Counted from the stretch's first letter, positions 1-6,624 are shown. The stretch: DNA of 6,722 bases from an uncultured Polaromonas sp. (GCA_946479075.1 CAMLDT010000190.1:1-6722), one strand, 5' to 3'. Notes: a model not told the origin generated them from the sequence alone. Program-made: numbers and translations.

Positions 1-2
1 TG

Positions 3-1517
3 GCTTTGGGTTTGAGCCTGTTCACCGGCGCTGCCGCTGTGCTGGCCCAGGCCCCTGCGGCAGCTCCCGCCGCCTCCGAAGCTGCCGCACCGGCAGCACC
101 CGCAGCGGCAGCCACACCGGCGCCGGCCGCTGCCGCTGCACCAGCTGCTGCCGAAGCTGCCGCACCCGCTGCGCCCGCTCCGGTTCCCAACAAGGGCGAC
201 ACCGCCTGGATGATGGTCTCCACCATGCTGGTCATTCTGATGACGGTTCCCGGCCTGGCACTGTTCTACGGCGGCCTGGTCCGCAGCAAGAACATGCTGT
301 CGGTCCTGATGCAGGTCATGGTCACCTTCTCGATGATCGTGGTGCTGTGGTTCATCTATGGCTACAGCCTCGCGTTCACCGAGGGCAATGCCTTCTTCGG
401 CGGCTTTGACCGGCTGTTCATGAAGGGCGTCTGGGACAACGTCGCGGGCACTTTCGCCAACGGCGCGACCTTCAGCAAAGGCGTTGTGATTCCTGAAATC
501 GTCTTCGCTGCCTTCCAGGCCACCTTCGCCGGTATCACCTGCGCACTGATCGTCGGCGCCTTTGCCGAACGCATGAAGTTCGCCGCCGTGCTGATGTTCA
601 TGGTCATCTGGTTCACCTTCAGCTATGCACCGATGGCGCACATGGTCTGGTTCTGGATGGGCCCTGATGCCTACACCGCTGCCGGTGTGGTTGACGAAAT
701 GACTTCGAAAGCCGGTTACATCTGGCAGTCGGGCGCGCTTGATTTTGCCGGCGGTACCGTTGTGCACATCAACGCCGCTGTCGCGGGTCTGGTTGGCGCC
801 TACATGGTGGGCAAGCGTATCGGTTACGGCAAAGAAGCCATGGCGCCTCACAGCCTGACACTGACCATGGTCGGTTCGGCCCTGCTGTGGGTGGGCTGGT
901 TCGGTTTCAACGCCGGTTCCGCGCTGGAAGCCAACGGCTTCGCCGCCCTGGCCTTCATCAACACCCTGGGTGCGACCGCCGCTGCGGTGCTGGCCTGGTG
1001 CGTCGGTGAAGCGCTGATGCGCGGCAAGGCGTCGATGCTGGGTGCAGCATCCGGTGCCGTCGCCGGCCTGGTGGCGATCACCCCCGCAGCCGGCAACGTC
1101 GGCATCGGCGGTGGCCTGATCATCGGCCTGGTCGCTGGTTTTGCCTGCCTCTGGGGTGTCAATGGCCTGAAGAAAATGTTGGGTGCGGACGACTCGCTCG
1201 ACGTGTTCGGCGTGCACGGTATCGGCGGTATCCTCGGCGCGCTGCTGACCGGTGTGTTCAATTCGCCTAGCCTGGGCGGCCCCGGCTACGTGGCTGACTG
1301 GGTCACGGCCACCATGGTCACCGCTGCGGATTACTCCATCGTCGGCCAGGTCTGGATCCAGCTCAAGGCGGTCCTGATCACCCTGGTCTGGTCCGGTGTG
1401 GTGTCCTTCGTTGCCTACAAGATCGTGGACCTGACCATCGGCCTGCGTGTCAGCGAGGAAGACGAGCGCGAAGGCCTCGACATTACCTCCCACGGCGAAA
1501 CCGCCTACAGCCGCTAA
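3..1517 (+). CDS. amtB: Ammonium channel/transporter AmtB, 5' end cut by window edge
   Basis: Inner-membrane channel of the Amt/Rh family that conducts ammonium/ammonia into the cell. The frame is open to the left edge, so the true start lies upstream; the TTG at 6 is probably an internal Leu codon. Numbering from that TTG, residues 1-16 are the tail of a signal peptide (hydrophobic, ending near VLAQA), then an Ala/Pro-rich linker runs to about residue 60, and the membrane core starts at GDTAWMMVSTMLV. Family residues are all in place: gate Phe F174 (QATFAG) and F301 (GWFGFNAGS), ammonium-site W215 and S305, D246 in LDFAGGTVVH, and the pore twin histidines H254 and H404 (DVFGVHG). The C-terminal tail LRVSEEDEREGLDITSHGE is the conserved cytoplasmic segment that in E. 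coli AmtB interacts with the PII protein GlnK. A glnK gene is commonly found upstream but would lie outside the window. The core matches my recollection of E. coli AmtB closely; identification is very secure. Confidence 0.97.
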   Translation, partial: ALGLSLFTGAAAVLAQAPAAAPAASEAAAPAAPAAAATPAPAAAAAPAAAEAAAPAAPAPVPNKGDTAWMMVSTMLVILMTVPGLALFYGGLVRSKNMLSVLMQVMVTFSMIVVLWFIYGYSLAFTEGNAFFGGFDRLFMKGVWDNVAGTFANGATFSKGVVIPEIVFAAFQATFAGITCALIVGAFAERMKFAAVLMFMVIWFTFSYAPMAHMVWFWMGPDAYTAAGVVDEMTSKAGYIWQSGALDFAGGTVVHINAAVAGLVGAYMVGKRIGYGKEAMAPHSLTLTMVGSALLWVGWFGFNAGSALEANGFAALAFINTLGATAAAVLAWCVGEALMRGKASMLGAASGAVAGLVAITPAAGNVGIGGGLIIGLVAGFACLWGVNGLKKMLGADDSLDVFGVHGIGGILGALLTGVFNSPSLGGPGYVADWVTATMVTAADYSIVGQVWIQLKAVLITLVWSGVVSFVAYKIVDLTIGLRVSEEDEREGLDITSHGETAYSR

Positions 1518-1528
1518 ACCCGGCACAC

Positions 1529-1561
1529 GCCGCAGCTGCCTGGCAGCTGCGGCAGGATTTT
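1529..1561 (+). terminator. Hairpin just after amtB, possible first terminator
   Basis: An almost perfect palindrome, GCCGCAGCTGCC at 1529-1540 and GGCAGCTGCGGC at 1542-1553, begins 11 bases after the amtB stop codon and is followed by AGGATTTT. The stem is long and GC-rich (up to 12 pairs), but the T stretch is only four bases and offset by four, so it is a weaker terminator than the hairpin at 1591. It may instead protect the 3' end of the mRNA. Nothing recognisable lies between the two hairpins. Confidence 0.5.
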
Positions 1562-1590
1562 GAAATAGCGAGAGTCTCCTTTGGATGTTC

Positions 1591-1629
1591 GGCCCGCCAG
1601 AACTTCGGTTCCAGCGGGCCATTTTTTTT
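1591..1629 (+). terminator. Intrinsic (Rho-independent) terminator of amtB
   Basis: GGCCCGC (1591-1597) pairs with GCGGGCC (1614-1620). Inside, a small 2x2 mismatch is followed by GAAC/GTTC closing a TTCG tetraloop (C-TTCG-G, an exceptionally stable loop). The stem is followed by A and then eight T (1622-1629). No A-run precedes the stem, so it works on the plus strand only. It ends the amtB transcript and separates it from the sugar genes downstream. Confidence 0.88.
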
Positions 1630-1663
1630 GCGAGTGGAATCCGGGCTCCTGCACAATGGCAGC

Positions 1664-1668
1664 AGGAG
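1664..1668 (+). promoter_or_regulatory. Ribosome binding site deciding the epimerase start
   Basis: AGGAG lies five bases before the ATG at 1674. It settles the start of the epimerase: the same frame is open back to a TTG at 1581, but that part runs through the terminator hairpin and T-tract at 1591-1629 and cannot be coding. An in-frame ATG at 1656 has no such site. Confidence 0.8.
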
Positions 1669-1673
1669 ACGCC

Positions 1674-2543
1674 ATGAACAACGATTTCATCACCTTGTCG
1701 GAGGGCAGCCTGCGTTGCGAGGTCAAGCCAGCTCTGGGCGGCTGCATCACCGGCCTGTGGTTTCAGGACCTCCCGGTGTTGCGCTCGACCCCCGCTGCCG
1801 AACTCGCCACGGTCCGGCTTTCAGGCAGCTACCCGCTCGTGCCCTTTTCCAACCGCGTCGGCCATGCCACGCTCAAGTGGGAGGGCACCAGCCACCCGCT
1901 GGTGCAGAACAACGGCCCCGAGCCGCATGCCATCCACGGCATCGGATGGCAACGGCCCTGGGAGGTGCTGGAGCATGACGGCGCCTTGCTGATGCTGGCC
2001 TGCGAGCACCGCGCCGACGCGGCCTGGCCTTTTGCCTTTGACGCCTCGCAGACCTTCCGCCTGCGCGGCAATGTGCTGGAGTTGACGCTGAGCATGACCA
2101 ACCAGTCGTCCGTTCCTGCGCCGGCCGGTCTTGGCTGGCACCCTTACTTCGTCAAGCGGCCGGGCAGCCACATCACGTTCGGTGCCACCGGGCGCTGGGA
2201 AATGAACGTCGAGAAATTGCCCACGCACCGAGAACCTTCCGGGGGTCTGGATGCCGACTGCGCCGGCCTCGACGTTGATCACTGTTTTGACGGCTGGGAC
2301 GGCTGCGTCACGCTGCGTGACGAGTTGCTGCAAACCCGCATCAGTGCCAGCCTGAGCCGGCTGGTGGTTTTCACCAACGGCACCCGCGACTTCGTGGCCA
2401 TCGAGCCGGTCAGCCATGTCAACAACGCCGTCAACCTGCTGCAGGCCGGCGCTGCGCCGGCGGGTGATCTGGGCATCGAGGTGCTGGCGCCCGGCGAGTC
2501 CATGAGTGTGCAAATGAGCATTGCGGTGGAGAGCGCCCCATGA
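1674..2543 (+). CDS. Aldose 1-epimerase (mutarotase), YphB-like
   Basis: Cytoplasmic mutarotase-family enzyme of 289 residues that would interconvert alpha and beta anomers of an aldose. The length and the motif order SYPLVPFSNRVG, then HAIHGIGWQRPW, resemble the E. coli YphB branch rather than GalM itself (about 345 residues). Catalytic-site candidates by family analogy are H88 (HG motif), H156 in GWHPYF, the acidic pair around D200/D202 in LDVDHCFDGW, and the base E244 in FVAIEPVSHVNN. No signal peptide or membrane segment is visible. The stop codon overlaps the next gene's start as ATGA, so the two are translationally coupled. The pairing with a lactonase suggests a job upstream of sugar oxidation, supplying the anomer a dehydrogenase uses. 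The actual sugar cannot be told from sequence. Confidence 0.92.
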   Translation: MNNDFITLSEGSLRCEVKPALGGCITGLWFQDLPVLRSTPAAELATVRLSGSYPLVPFSNRVGHATLKWEGTSHPLVQNNGPEPHAIHGIGWQRPWEVLEHDGALLMLACEHRADAAWPFAFDASQTFRLRGNVLELTLSMTNQSSVPAPAGLGWHPYFVKRPGSHITFGATGRWEMNVEKLPTHREPSGGLDADCAGLDVDHCFDGWDGCVTLRDELLQTRISASLSRLVVFTNGTRDFVAIEPVSHVNNAVNLLQAGAAPAGDLGIEVLAPGESMSVQMSIAVESAP

Positions 2544-3484
2544 GCCCGCCCTGGCAAACGGTGGTGGCTTCGCCCAGCGAACTCGGCGAATCACCTTTCT
2601 GGCACCCGGAGGAGCAAATGCTTTATTGGGTGGACATTCCCGGCCGCCAGCTTCACCGCTGCAACGTTTTCATGCAGACGGTGGAAAGCTGGCCGCTGCC
2701 CTCGGAGCCCGGCTGCATCGCGCCGGCCCGCACGCAGGGTGTAGCCAGCGGCCTGGTGATCGCCCTGCGTGACGGCATCTACCGAGCGCGGCAGTGGGGC
2801 GGGCCGCTGGAGCGGTTGTTGCCGGCCGGGCACGATACCGCCACCACCCGCTTCAATGATGGCAAGGCCGATCCCGCGGGCCGGTTCTGGGCCGGCACCA
2901 TGTATGAGCCGCGCGACGTGGCGGCAGCGCAGCTTTTTTCCATGGACTGCCGTGAGGGTCGCCCGCCGGTGCTGGAGCGCAAGGCGGGTGATGCCACCAT
3001 CGCCAACGGCCTGGCCTGGTCGCCTGACGCGGCCACCGTGTACTGGACCGACACCACCGCGCATGTCATCCGCGCCTGGGACTGGGACCCGGTCAGCAAC
3101 AAGATGCAGCGGAGCCGCGTTTTCCGGAAGTTTCCGCCCAAACCGGCCGGCTGGCAGCCCGGCATGGCGGGCGCGTCAGCGGCTTATGGCGGCCGGCCTG
3201 ATGGCGCTTCGGTGGACGCCGAAGGCAATTATTACGTGGCGATGTTCGAAGGTGGCCGGGTGCTCAAGCTCTCTCCTGGCGGCGAGCTGCTGGCCGCGAT
3301 CGCCACGCCCACGCTGTGCCCGACCATGGTGTGTTTTGGCGGTGACGATCTGCGCACGCTTTACCTCACCACGGCCCGCCACGGCCGGCCTGCGGCCGAA
3401 CTGGCGGCGATGCCTGCGTCGGGCTGCGTGTTTTCCATGCGGGTAGAAGTGCCCGGTTTGCCGGTGAACTATTTTCTGGACTGA
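2540..3484 (+). CDS. SMP-30/gluconolactonase/LRE family sugar lactonase
   Basis: Predicted cytoplasmic six-bladed beta-propeller hydrolase of 314 residues that would open a sugar-derived lactone to the aldonic acid using one divalent metal. Visible family signatures in order are GESPFWHPEEQMLYWVDI near the N-terminus (metal ligand E17), FNDGKADPAGRFWAGTM in the middle, IANGLAWSPD (metal ligand N156), and RPDGASVDAEGNYYVA, where D221 is the expected catalytic and metal-binding Asp. The start is the ATG inside the epimerase stop codon (ATGA); GGAGAG at 2528-2533, within the upstream gene, sits six bases before it. Length is close to the usual 290-300 residues. Together with the epimerase it forms a two-gene unit; the dehydrogenase that would make the lactone is not in the window. 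Substrate (glucono-, galactono-, arabino- or xylonolactone) is undetermined. Confidence 0.92.
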   Translation: MSPPWQTVVASPSELGESPFWHPEEQMLYWVDIPGRQLHRCNVFMQTVESWPLPSEPGCIAPARTQGVASGLVIALRDGIYRARQWGGPLERLLPAGHDTATTRFNDGKADPAGRFWAGTMYEPRDVAAAQLFSMDCREGRPPVLERKAGDATIANGLAWSPDAATVYWTDTTAHVIRAWDWDPVSNKMQRSRVFRKFPPKPAGWQPGMAGASAAYGGRPDGASVDAEGNYYVAMFEGGRVLKLSPGGELLAAIATPTLCPTMVCFGGDDLRTLYLTTARHGRPAAELAAMPASGCVFSMRVEVPGLPVNYFLD

Positions 3485-3573
3485 GGCCGCGCCCCGGCCC
3501 ACTGCAAATAACTAACGGCCAGCATTCAAAAAAATCAAACCGGGCGGATCCACCCCGCCTTACCATCTCCGCC

Positions 3574-4701
3574 ATGGATGCAGCGCTTCAATCGATCATC
3601 AGCCAGGTGCAGGCGGCCGCCGCAGCCGGCACCGCCCTGCGCATTCGCGGCGGCGGCAGCAAGGACTTTTACGGCGAACCGGCCACCGGCGAGCTGCTGG
3701 ACACCCGGCCGCTGACCGGCATCACCAGTTACGAGCCCAGCGAACTGGTGGTCACGGTGCGGGCCGGAACAACGCTGGCCGAGCTTGAGGCGGTGCTGGC
3801 CGAACGTGGCCAGTGCCTGCCCTTCGAGCCGCCGCATTTTGAAGGCGTCACTTACAGTGGCACGGCCACCGGGAGCGTAGCGACCGTAGGTGGCATGGTG
3901 GCCGCCGGCCTGAGCGGTCCGGCGCGCGCCAGCGTGGGCGCGGTGCGCGACTATGTGCTGGGCCTGACCCTGCTCAATGGCAAAGGCGAACTGCTCACCT
4001 TTGGCGGCCAGGTCATGAAAAACGTCGCCGGGTATGACGTGTCGCGCCTGATGTGCGGCGCGCTCGGCACGCTGGGACTGATCACCGAAGTCAGCCTCAA
4101 GGTGCTGCCGCTGGCGCCGGCCGAGGCCACCCTGAAGTTTGAAATGGACCAGGCCCGGGCGCTGGCGCAGCTCAATGCCTGGGGTGGCCAGCCGCTGCCC
4201 CTCAACGCCAGCTGCTGGGTCGACGACGGGCAGACCCAGACCCTGTACCTGCGCCTGCGTGGCGCGGTGGCGGCCGTGGAAGCCGCCTGCAAGTCGCTGG
4301 GCGGCGAACGCCAGGACAACGCGGCCACCGCACCCGACTGGACCCTGTGCCGCGACCAGCAATTGCCCTGGTTCCTCGAACGCGGCGAGCGCGACCTCTG
4401 GCGCCTGTCGGTGCCGCAGACCGCCCCGGTGCTGGACCTGCCCGAGCCGCCGCTGGTCGAGTGGCACGGCGGGCTGCGCTGGGTGCGCGCCCTGCCGGGC
4501 GATGCGGCCGCCTTGCGCGCCGCCGCTGCCGCGGCCGGTGGAAGTGCTACGCTTTTCATAGCTGCTGGCGCACAGCCGGCGAGGGCTGGAGGCCGATTTG
4601 ATGCCTTGAAACCGCCGCTGGACCGGATTCACCGCCAGCTGAAACAAGAATTCGATCCGGCTGGCATTTTTAATCGCGGCCGCCTCTACCCCGACTTTTG
4701 A
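3574..4701 (+). CDS. glcE: Glycolate oxidase FAD-binding subunit GlcE
   Basis: Subunit of the membrane-associated glycolate dehydrogenase/oxidase GlcDEF, which oxidises glycolate to glyoxylate. The 375 residues begin with a PCMH-type FAD-binding domain: ALRIRGGGSKDFYG (about 21-34), LPFEPPHF (82-89), the glycine-rich TATGSVATVGGMVAAGLSGPAR from about 97, and the signature VMKNVAGYDVSRLMCGALGTLGLITEV around 147-173. The C-terminal end LKQEFDPAGIFNRGRLYPDF is typical of GlcE. It is about 25 residues longer than E. coli GlcE (350). Residues 324-344 are encoded by a copy of a dispersed 61-bp repeat, placed in the loop between the SATLF strand and the last helix. No good Shine-Dalgarno sequence precedes the ATG, but there is no better start in frame. 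glcF follows after 12 bases. glcD is missing upstream, where the lactonase sits instead. Confidence 0.95.
   Translation: MDAALQSIISQVQAAAAAGTALRIRGGGSKDFYGEPATGELLDTRPLTGITSYEPSELVVTVRAGTTLAELEAVLAERGQCLPFEPPHFEGVTYSGTATGSVATVGGMVAAGLSGPARASVGAVRDYVLGLTLLNGKGELLTFGGQVMKNVAGYDVSRLMCGALGTLGLITEVSLKVLPLAPAEATLKFEMDQARALAQLNAWGGQPLPLNASCWVDDGQTQTLYLRLRGAVAAVEAACKSLGGERQDNAATAPDWTLCRDQQLPWFLERGERDLWRLSVPQTAPVLDLPEPPLVEWHGGLRWVRALPGDAAALRAAAAAAGGSATLFIAAGAQPARAGGRFDALKPPLDRIHRQLKQEFDPAGIFNRGRLYPDF
4544..4604 (+). repeat. 61-bp dispersed repeat, copy A, inside glcE
   Basis: This segment aligns without gaps to 5938-5998 with 40 of 61 positions identical by hand count. The conserved blocks are TGCTA, TAGCTGCT, GCGC and, at the 3' end, GGGCTGGAGGCCGATTTGATGC-like sequence (19/22); the stretches between them differ. 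It is read in frame in GlcE as residues 324-344. Its left edge is uncertain because the codons for SATLF could be original gene sequence, so the convincing part is 4559-4604. Sequences of this kind resemble an intergenic repeat I recall from Comamonadaceae genomes. Confidence 0.75.
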
Positions 4702-4713
4702 TCCCGGCTGGCC

Positions 4714-5937
4714 ATGCAAACCCATCTCGCTCCCGAATTCAAGAACGACGCCGACGGCCTGGCCGCCGAGGCGATTTTGCGCAAGTGTGTGCACTGCGGT
4801 TTTTGCACCGCGACCTGCCCGACTTACCAGTTGCTCGGCGACGAACTCGACGGCCCGCGCGGGCGCATTTACCTGATCAAGCAGGTGCTCGAAGGGGAAG
4901 CGCCGACGCGCACCACGCAGCTGCATCTGGACCGCTGCCTGACCTGCCGCAACTGCGAAAGCACCTGCCCCAGCGGTGTGCAGTATGGCCACCTGGTCGA
5001 TATCGGCCGCAAGCTGGTGGATGAACGCGTGCCCAGACCAGCCGGCGAGAAAGCCTTGCGCTGGGCGCTCAAAGAAGGCTTGCCGTCGCCGTTGTTTGCG
5101 CCGGCCATGAAAGTTGGCCAGGCGGTGCGCGGCCTGCTGCCGGCCGCGCTGAAGGCCAAAGTGCCGGCACCGCAAGCGGCCGGCGCCTGGCCGCAGCGCG
5201 AGCACCCGCGCAAGATGCTGATGCTGGCGGGCTGCGTGCAGCCGGCCATGATGCCCAACATCAATGCGGCGACCGCGCGCGTGCTCGACGCTGCCGGCAT
5301 CCAGACCCTGCTCGCGCCCAAAGCCGGCTGCTGCGGCGCCGTGAAGTTTCACCTGAACGACCAGGACGGCGGCAAGGACGAGATGCGGCGCAACATCGAC
5401 GCCTGGTGGCCGATGGTGGACAGTGTCGAAGCCATCGTGATGAATGCCTCGGGCTGCGGTGTCACCGTCAAGGAATACGGCCATCACCTGAAGGACGATC
5501 CGGCCTATGCGGCGAAAGCGGCGCGCATCAGCGAACTCACGCGCGACCTCAGCGAGCTGATGCCCAAGCTGGTCGGCGAGCTGCAGGGCAAGGTGCGTGC
5601 AACGGCCGGCAAGGTGGTGTTCCATCCGCCCTGTACCCTGCAGCACGGCCAGCAGTTGCGCGGCGGCGTTGAAACCCTGATGGGTGCGCTCGGCTTCGAG
5701 GTGGCGCTGGCCAGCAGCGAATCCCATCTGTGCTGCGGCTCGGCCGGCACCTACTCGGTATTGAACCCAGAGATCGCGACCCAGCTGCGTGACCGCAAGC
5801 TCGGGCACCTGCAAGCGGCAGCGCCCGAAGTGATTGTGTCGGCCAACATTGGCTGTATCACCCATCTGCAAAGCGGCACGGCGACGCCGGTCAGGCACTG
5901 GGTCGAGGTGCTGGATCAAGCCTTGTCTGTGGCTTGA
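4714..5937 (+). CDS. glcF: Glycolate oxidase iron-sulfur subunit GlcF
   Basis: Iron-sulfur subunit that passes electrons from the GlcD/GlcE flavin part of glycolate oxidase towards the respiratory chain. At 407 residues it equals my recollection of E. coli GlcF. The N-terminus carries two 4Fe-4S ferredoxin motifs: C25, C28, C31, C35 (CVHCGFCTATCPTY) and C75, C78, C81, C85 (CLTCRNCESTCPSG). The C-terminal half has the two cysteine-rich CCG-type domains with AGCCGAV (C206, C207) and HLCCGSAG (C340, C341), plus the accessory cysteines in LAGCVQP, NASGCGV, HPPCTLQHG and ANIGCITH. All motifs are intact. The start is the ATG 12 bases after the glcE stop; the ribosome binding site is weak, suggesting coupling to glcE. 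The stop codon is immediately followed by a dispersed repeat. Confidence 0.97.
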   Translation: MQTHLAPEFKNDADGLAAEAILRKCVHCGFCTATCPTYQLLGDELDGPRGRIYLIKQVLEGEAPTRTTQLHLDRCLTCRNCESTCPSGVQYGHLVDIGRKLVDERVPRPAGEKALRWALKEGLPSPLFAPAMKVGQAVRGLLPAALKAKVPAPQAAGAWPQREHPRKMLMLAGCVQPAMMPNINAATARVLDAAGIQTLLAPKAGCCGAVKFHLNDQDGGKDEMRRNIDAWWPMVDSVEAIVMNASGCGVTVKEYGHHLKDDPAYAAKAARISELTRDLSELMPKLVGELQGKVRATAGKVVFHPPCTLQHGQQLRGGVETLMGALGFEVALASSESHLCCGSAGTYSVLNPEIATQLRDRKLGHLQAAAPEVIVSANIGCITHLQSGTATPVRHWVEVLDQALSVA

Positions 5938-5998
5938 ATGCTATTAAATAGGTAGCTGCTTGCGCCCGCGGGATAAGGGCTGAAGCCCGATGTGATGC
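5938..5998 (+). repeat. 61-bp dispersed repeat, copy B, between glcF and the peroxidase gene
   Basis: Starts at the base after the glcF stop codon and occupies 61 of the 65 bases before the end of the convergent peroxidase gene. It is gaplessly alignable with 4544-4604. It holds small inverted repeats: CTATT-A-AATAG (5941-5951), CCCGCGGG (5965-5972) and GGGCTGAAGCCC (5977-5988). No T-run follows any of them, so I do not call an intrinsic terminator, though structured RNA could form from either strand. Confidence 0.78.
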
Positions 5999-6002
5999 TG
6001 AG

Positions 6003-6488
6003 TCAGGCGGCCAGCGCCTTGTCGATGTCCTTGGCCAGGTCGGCCGGTTTGTCGGTGGGCGCATATCGCCGGATCACCTGGCCGTCCTTGCCCACCAGGA
6101 ACTTGGTGAAGTTCCACTTGATGGATTTGCTGCCCAGCAGGCCGGGTGCTTCGGCACACAGCCATTTGTACAGCGGGTGCGCAGCCGGGCCGTTGACCTC
6201 GACCTTGCCCATCATCGGAAAACTGACGCCGTAGTTGACCTGGCAGAACTCGGCAATCTCGCCGTTGGCGCCCGGATCCTGCGAGCCGAACTGGTTGCAT
6301 GGAAAGCCCAGCACCACCAGTCCCTTGCCGGCGTAAGTCTTGTGCAGCTCTTCGAGGCCGCCAAACTGCGGCGTGAACCCGCACTTGCTGGCCGTGTTCA
6401 CGATCAGCATCACCTGGCCGCGGTAGGTGGACAGCGAGATGTCCTGGCCATTGATCTGCTGGGCGTCGAAATCGTAAATGCTGCTCAT
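6003..6488 (-). CDS. Glutathione peroxidase family protein (Cys type, probably thioredoxin-linked)
   Basis: A 161-residue thioredoxin-fold peroxidase that reduces hydrogen peroxide and organic hydroperoxides, without a signal peptide and so probably cytoplasmic. Family marks are NTASKCGFTPQ with peroxidatic Cys C36 (the selenocysteine position of animal enzymes), GFPCNQFGSQDPG with Q70, and KWNFTKFLV with W125 and N126, completing the catalytic tetrad. C82 in EFCQVNYGVSFPM lies where non-selenium enzymes carry the resolving cysteine, which suggests reduction by thioredoxin rather than glutathione. The start at 6488 is preceded by AGGAG at a six-base spacing; the same frame is open further upstream to 6575, but that extension has no family resemblance. 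It is BtuE/GpxA-like; the exact symbol is not assigned. It converges on glcF and has no obvious functional tie to it. Confidence 0.95.
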   Translation of the reverse strand: MSSIYDFDAQQINGQDISLSTYRGQVMLIVNTASKCGFTPQFGGLEELHKTYAGKGLVVLGFPCNQFGSQDPGANGEIAEFCQVNYGVSFPMMGKVEVNGPAAHPLYKWLCAEAPGLLGSKSIKWNFTKFLVGKDGQVIRRYAPTDKPADLAKDIDKALAA

Positions 6489-6494
6489 GGGAGG

Positions 6495-6499
6495 CTCCT
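6495..6499 (-). promoter_or_regulatory. Ribosome binding site deciding the peroxidase start
   Basis: On the minus strand AGGAG lies six bases before the ATG at 6488. It supports the MSSIYDFDAQ start over the upstream in-frame ATG at 6575, which would add 29 residues unlike the family. No convincing -35/-10 pair was found in 6500-6575. Confidence 0.8.
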
Positions 6500-6575
6500 G
6501 GTTGGACTTCCGAATGTACTGCAGCGAGCAGGTATGGGGCCACCTGTGACTCCAGACGCGGGCCTTCAGGCGCAT

Positions 6576-6600
6576 CCTTCGACAGGCTCAGGACGAACGG
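6576..6600 (+). repeat. Half element of the CTTCGACAGGCTCAG-type dispersed repeat
   Basis: The 25 bases beginning CCTTCGACAGGCTCAGG and ending ACGAACGG match a short repeat I recall as abundant between genes in Burkholderiales, often as two inverted halves. In one frame it reads STGSGRTE, a peptide frequently seen in spurious gene calls for that reason. Only one half is present here, in the gap upstream of the peroxidase gene; I see no facing partner in 6489-6675. Confidence 0.7.
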
Positions 6601-6624
6601 AAAAGCAAGTGGACAGGCGTGACG

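Noticed and set aside
1821..2594. A 257-codon minus-strand open frame over the epimerase gene
   Set aside because: Opposite a gene with intact catalytic motifs and carrying no family resemblance of its own; a shadow frame.
3485..3573. Promoter for glcEF in the 89-base gap
   Set aside because: The AT-rich stretch around 3505-3540 is suggestive, but no -35/-10 pair with acceptable spacing could be defended by eye, and only a weak five-pair hairpin (GGCGG/CCGCC) is present.
3535..5919. A 794-codon open frame on the minus strand covering glcE and glcF
   Set aside because: It lies entirely opposite two well-identified genes, has a Gln/Arg/His/Ala-rich translation without recognisable motifs, and is explained by few stop codons on the antisense strand of GC-rich coding DNA.
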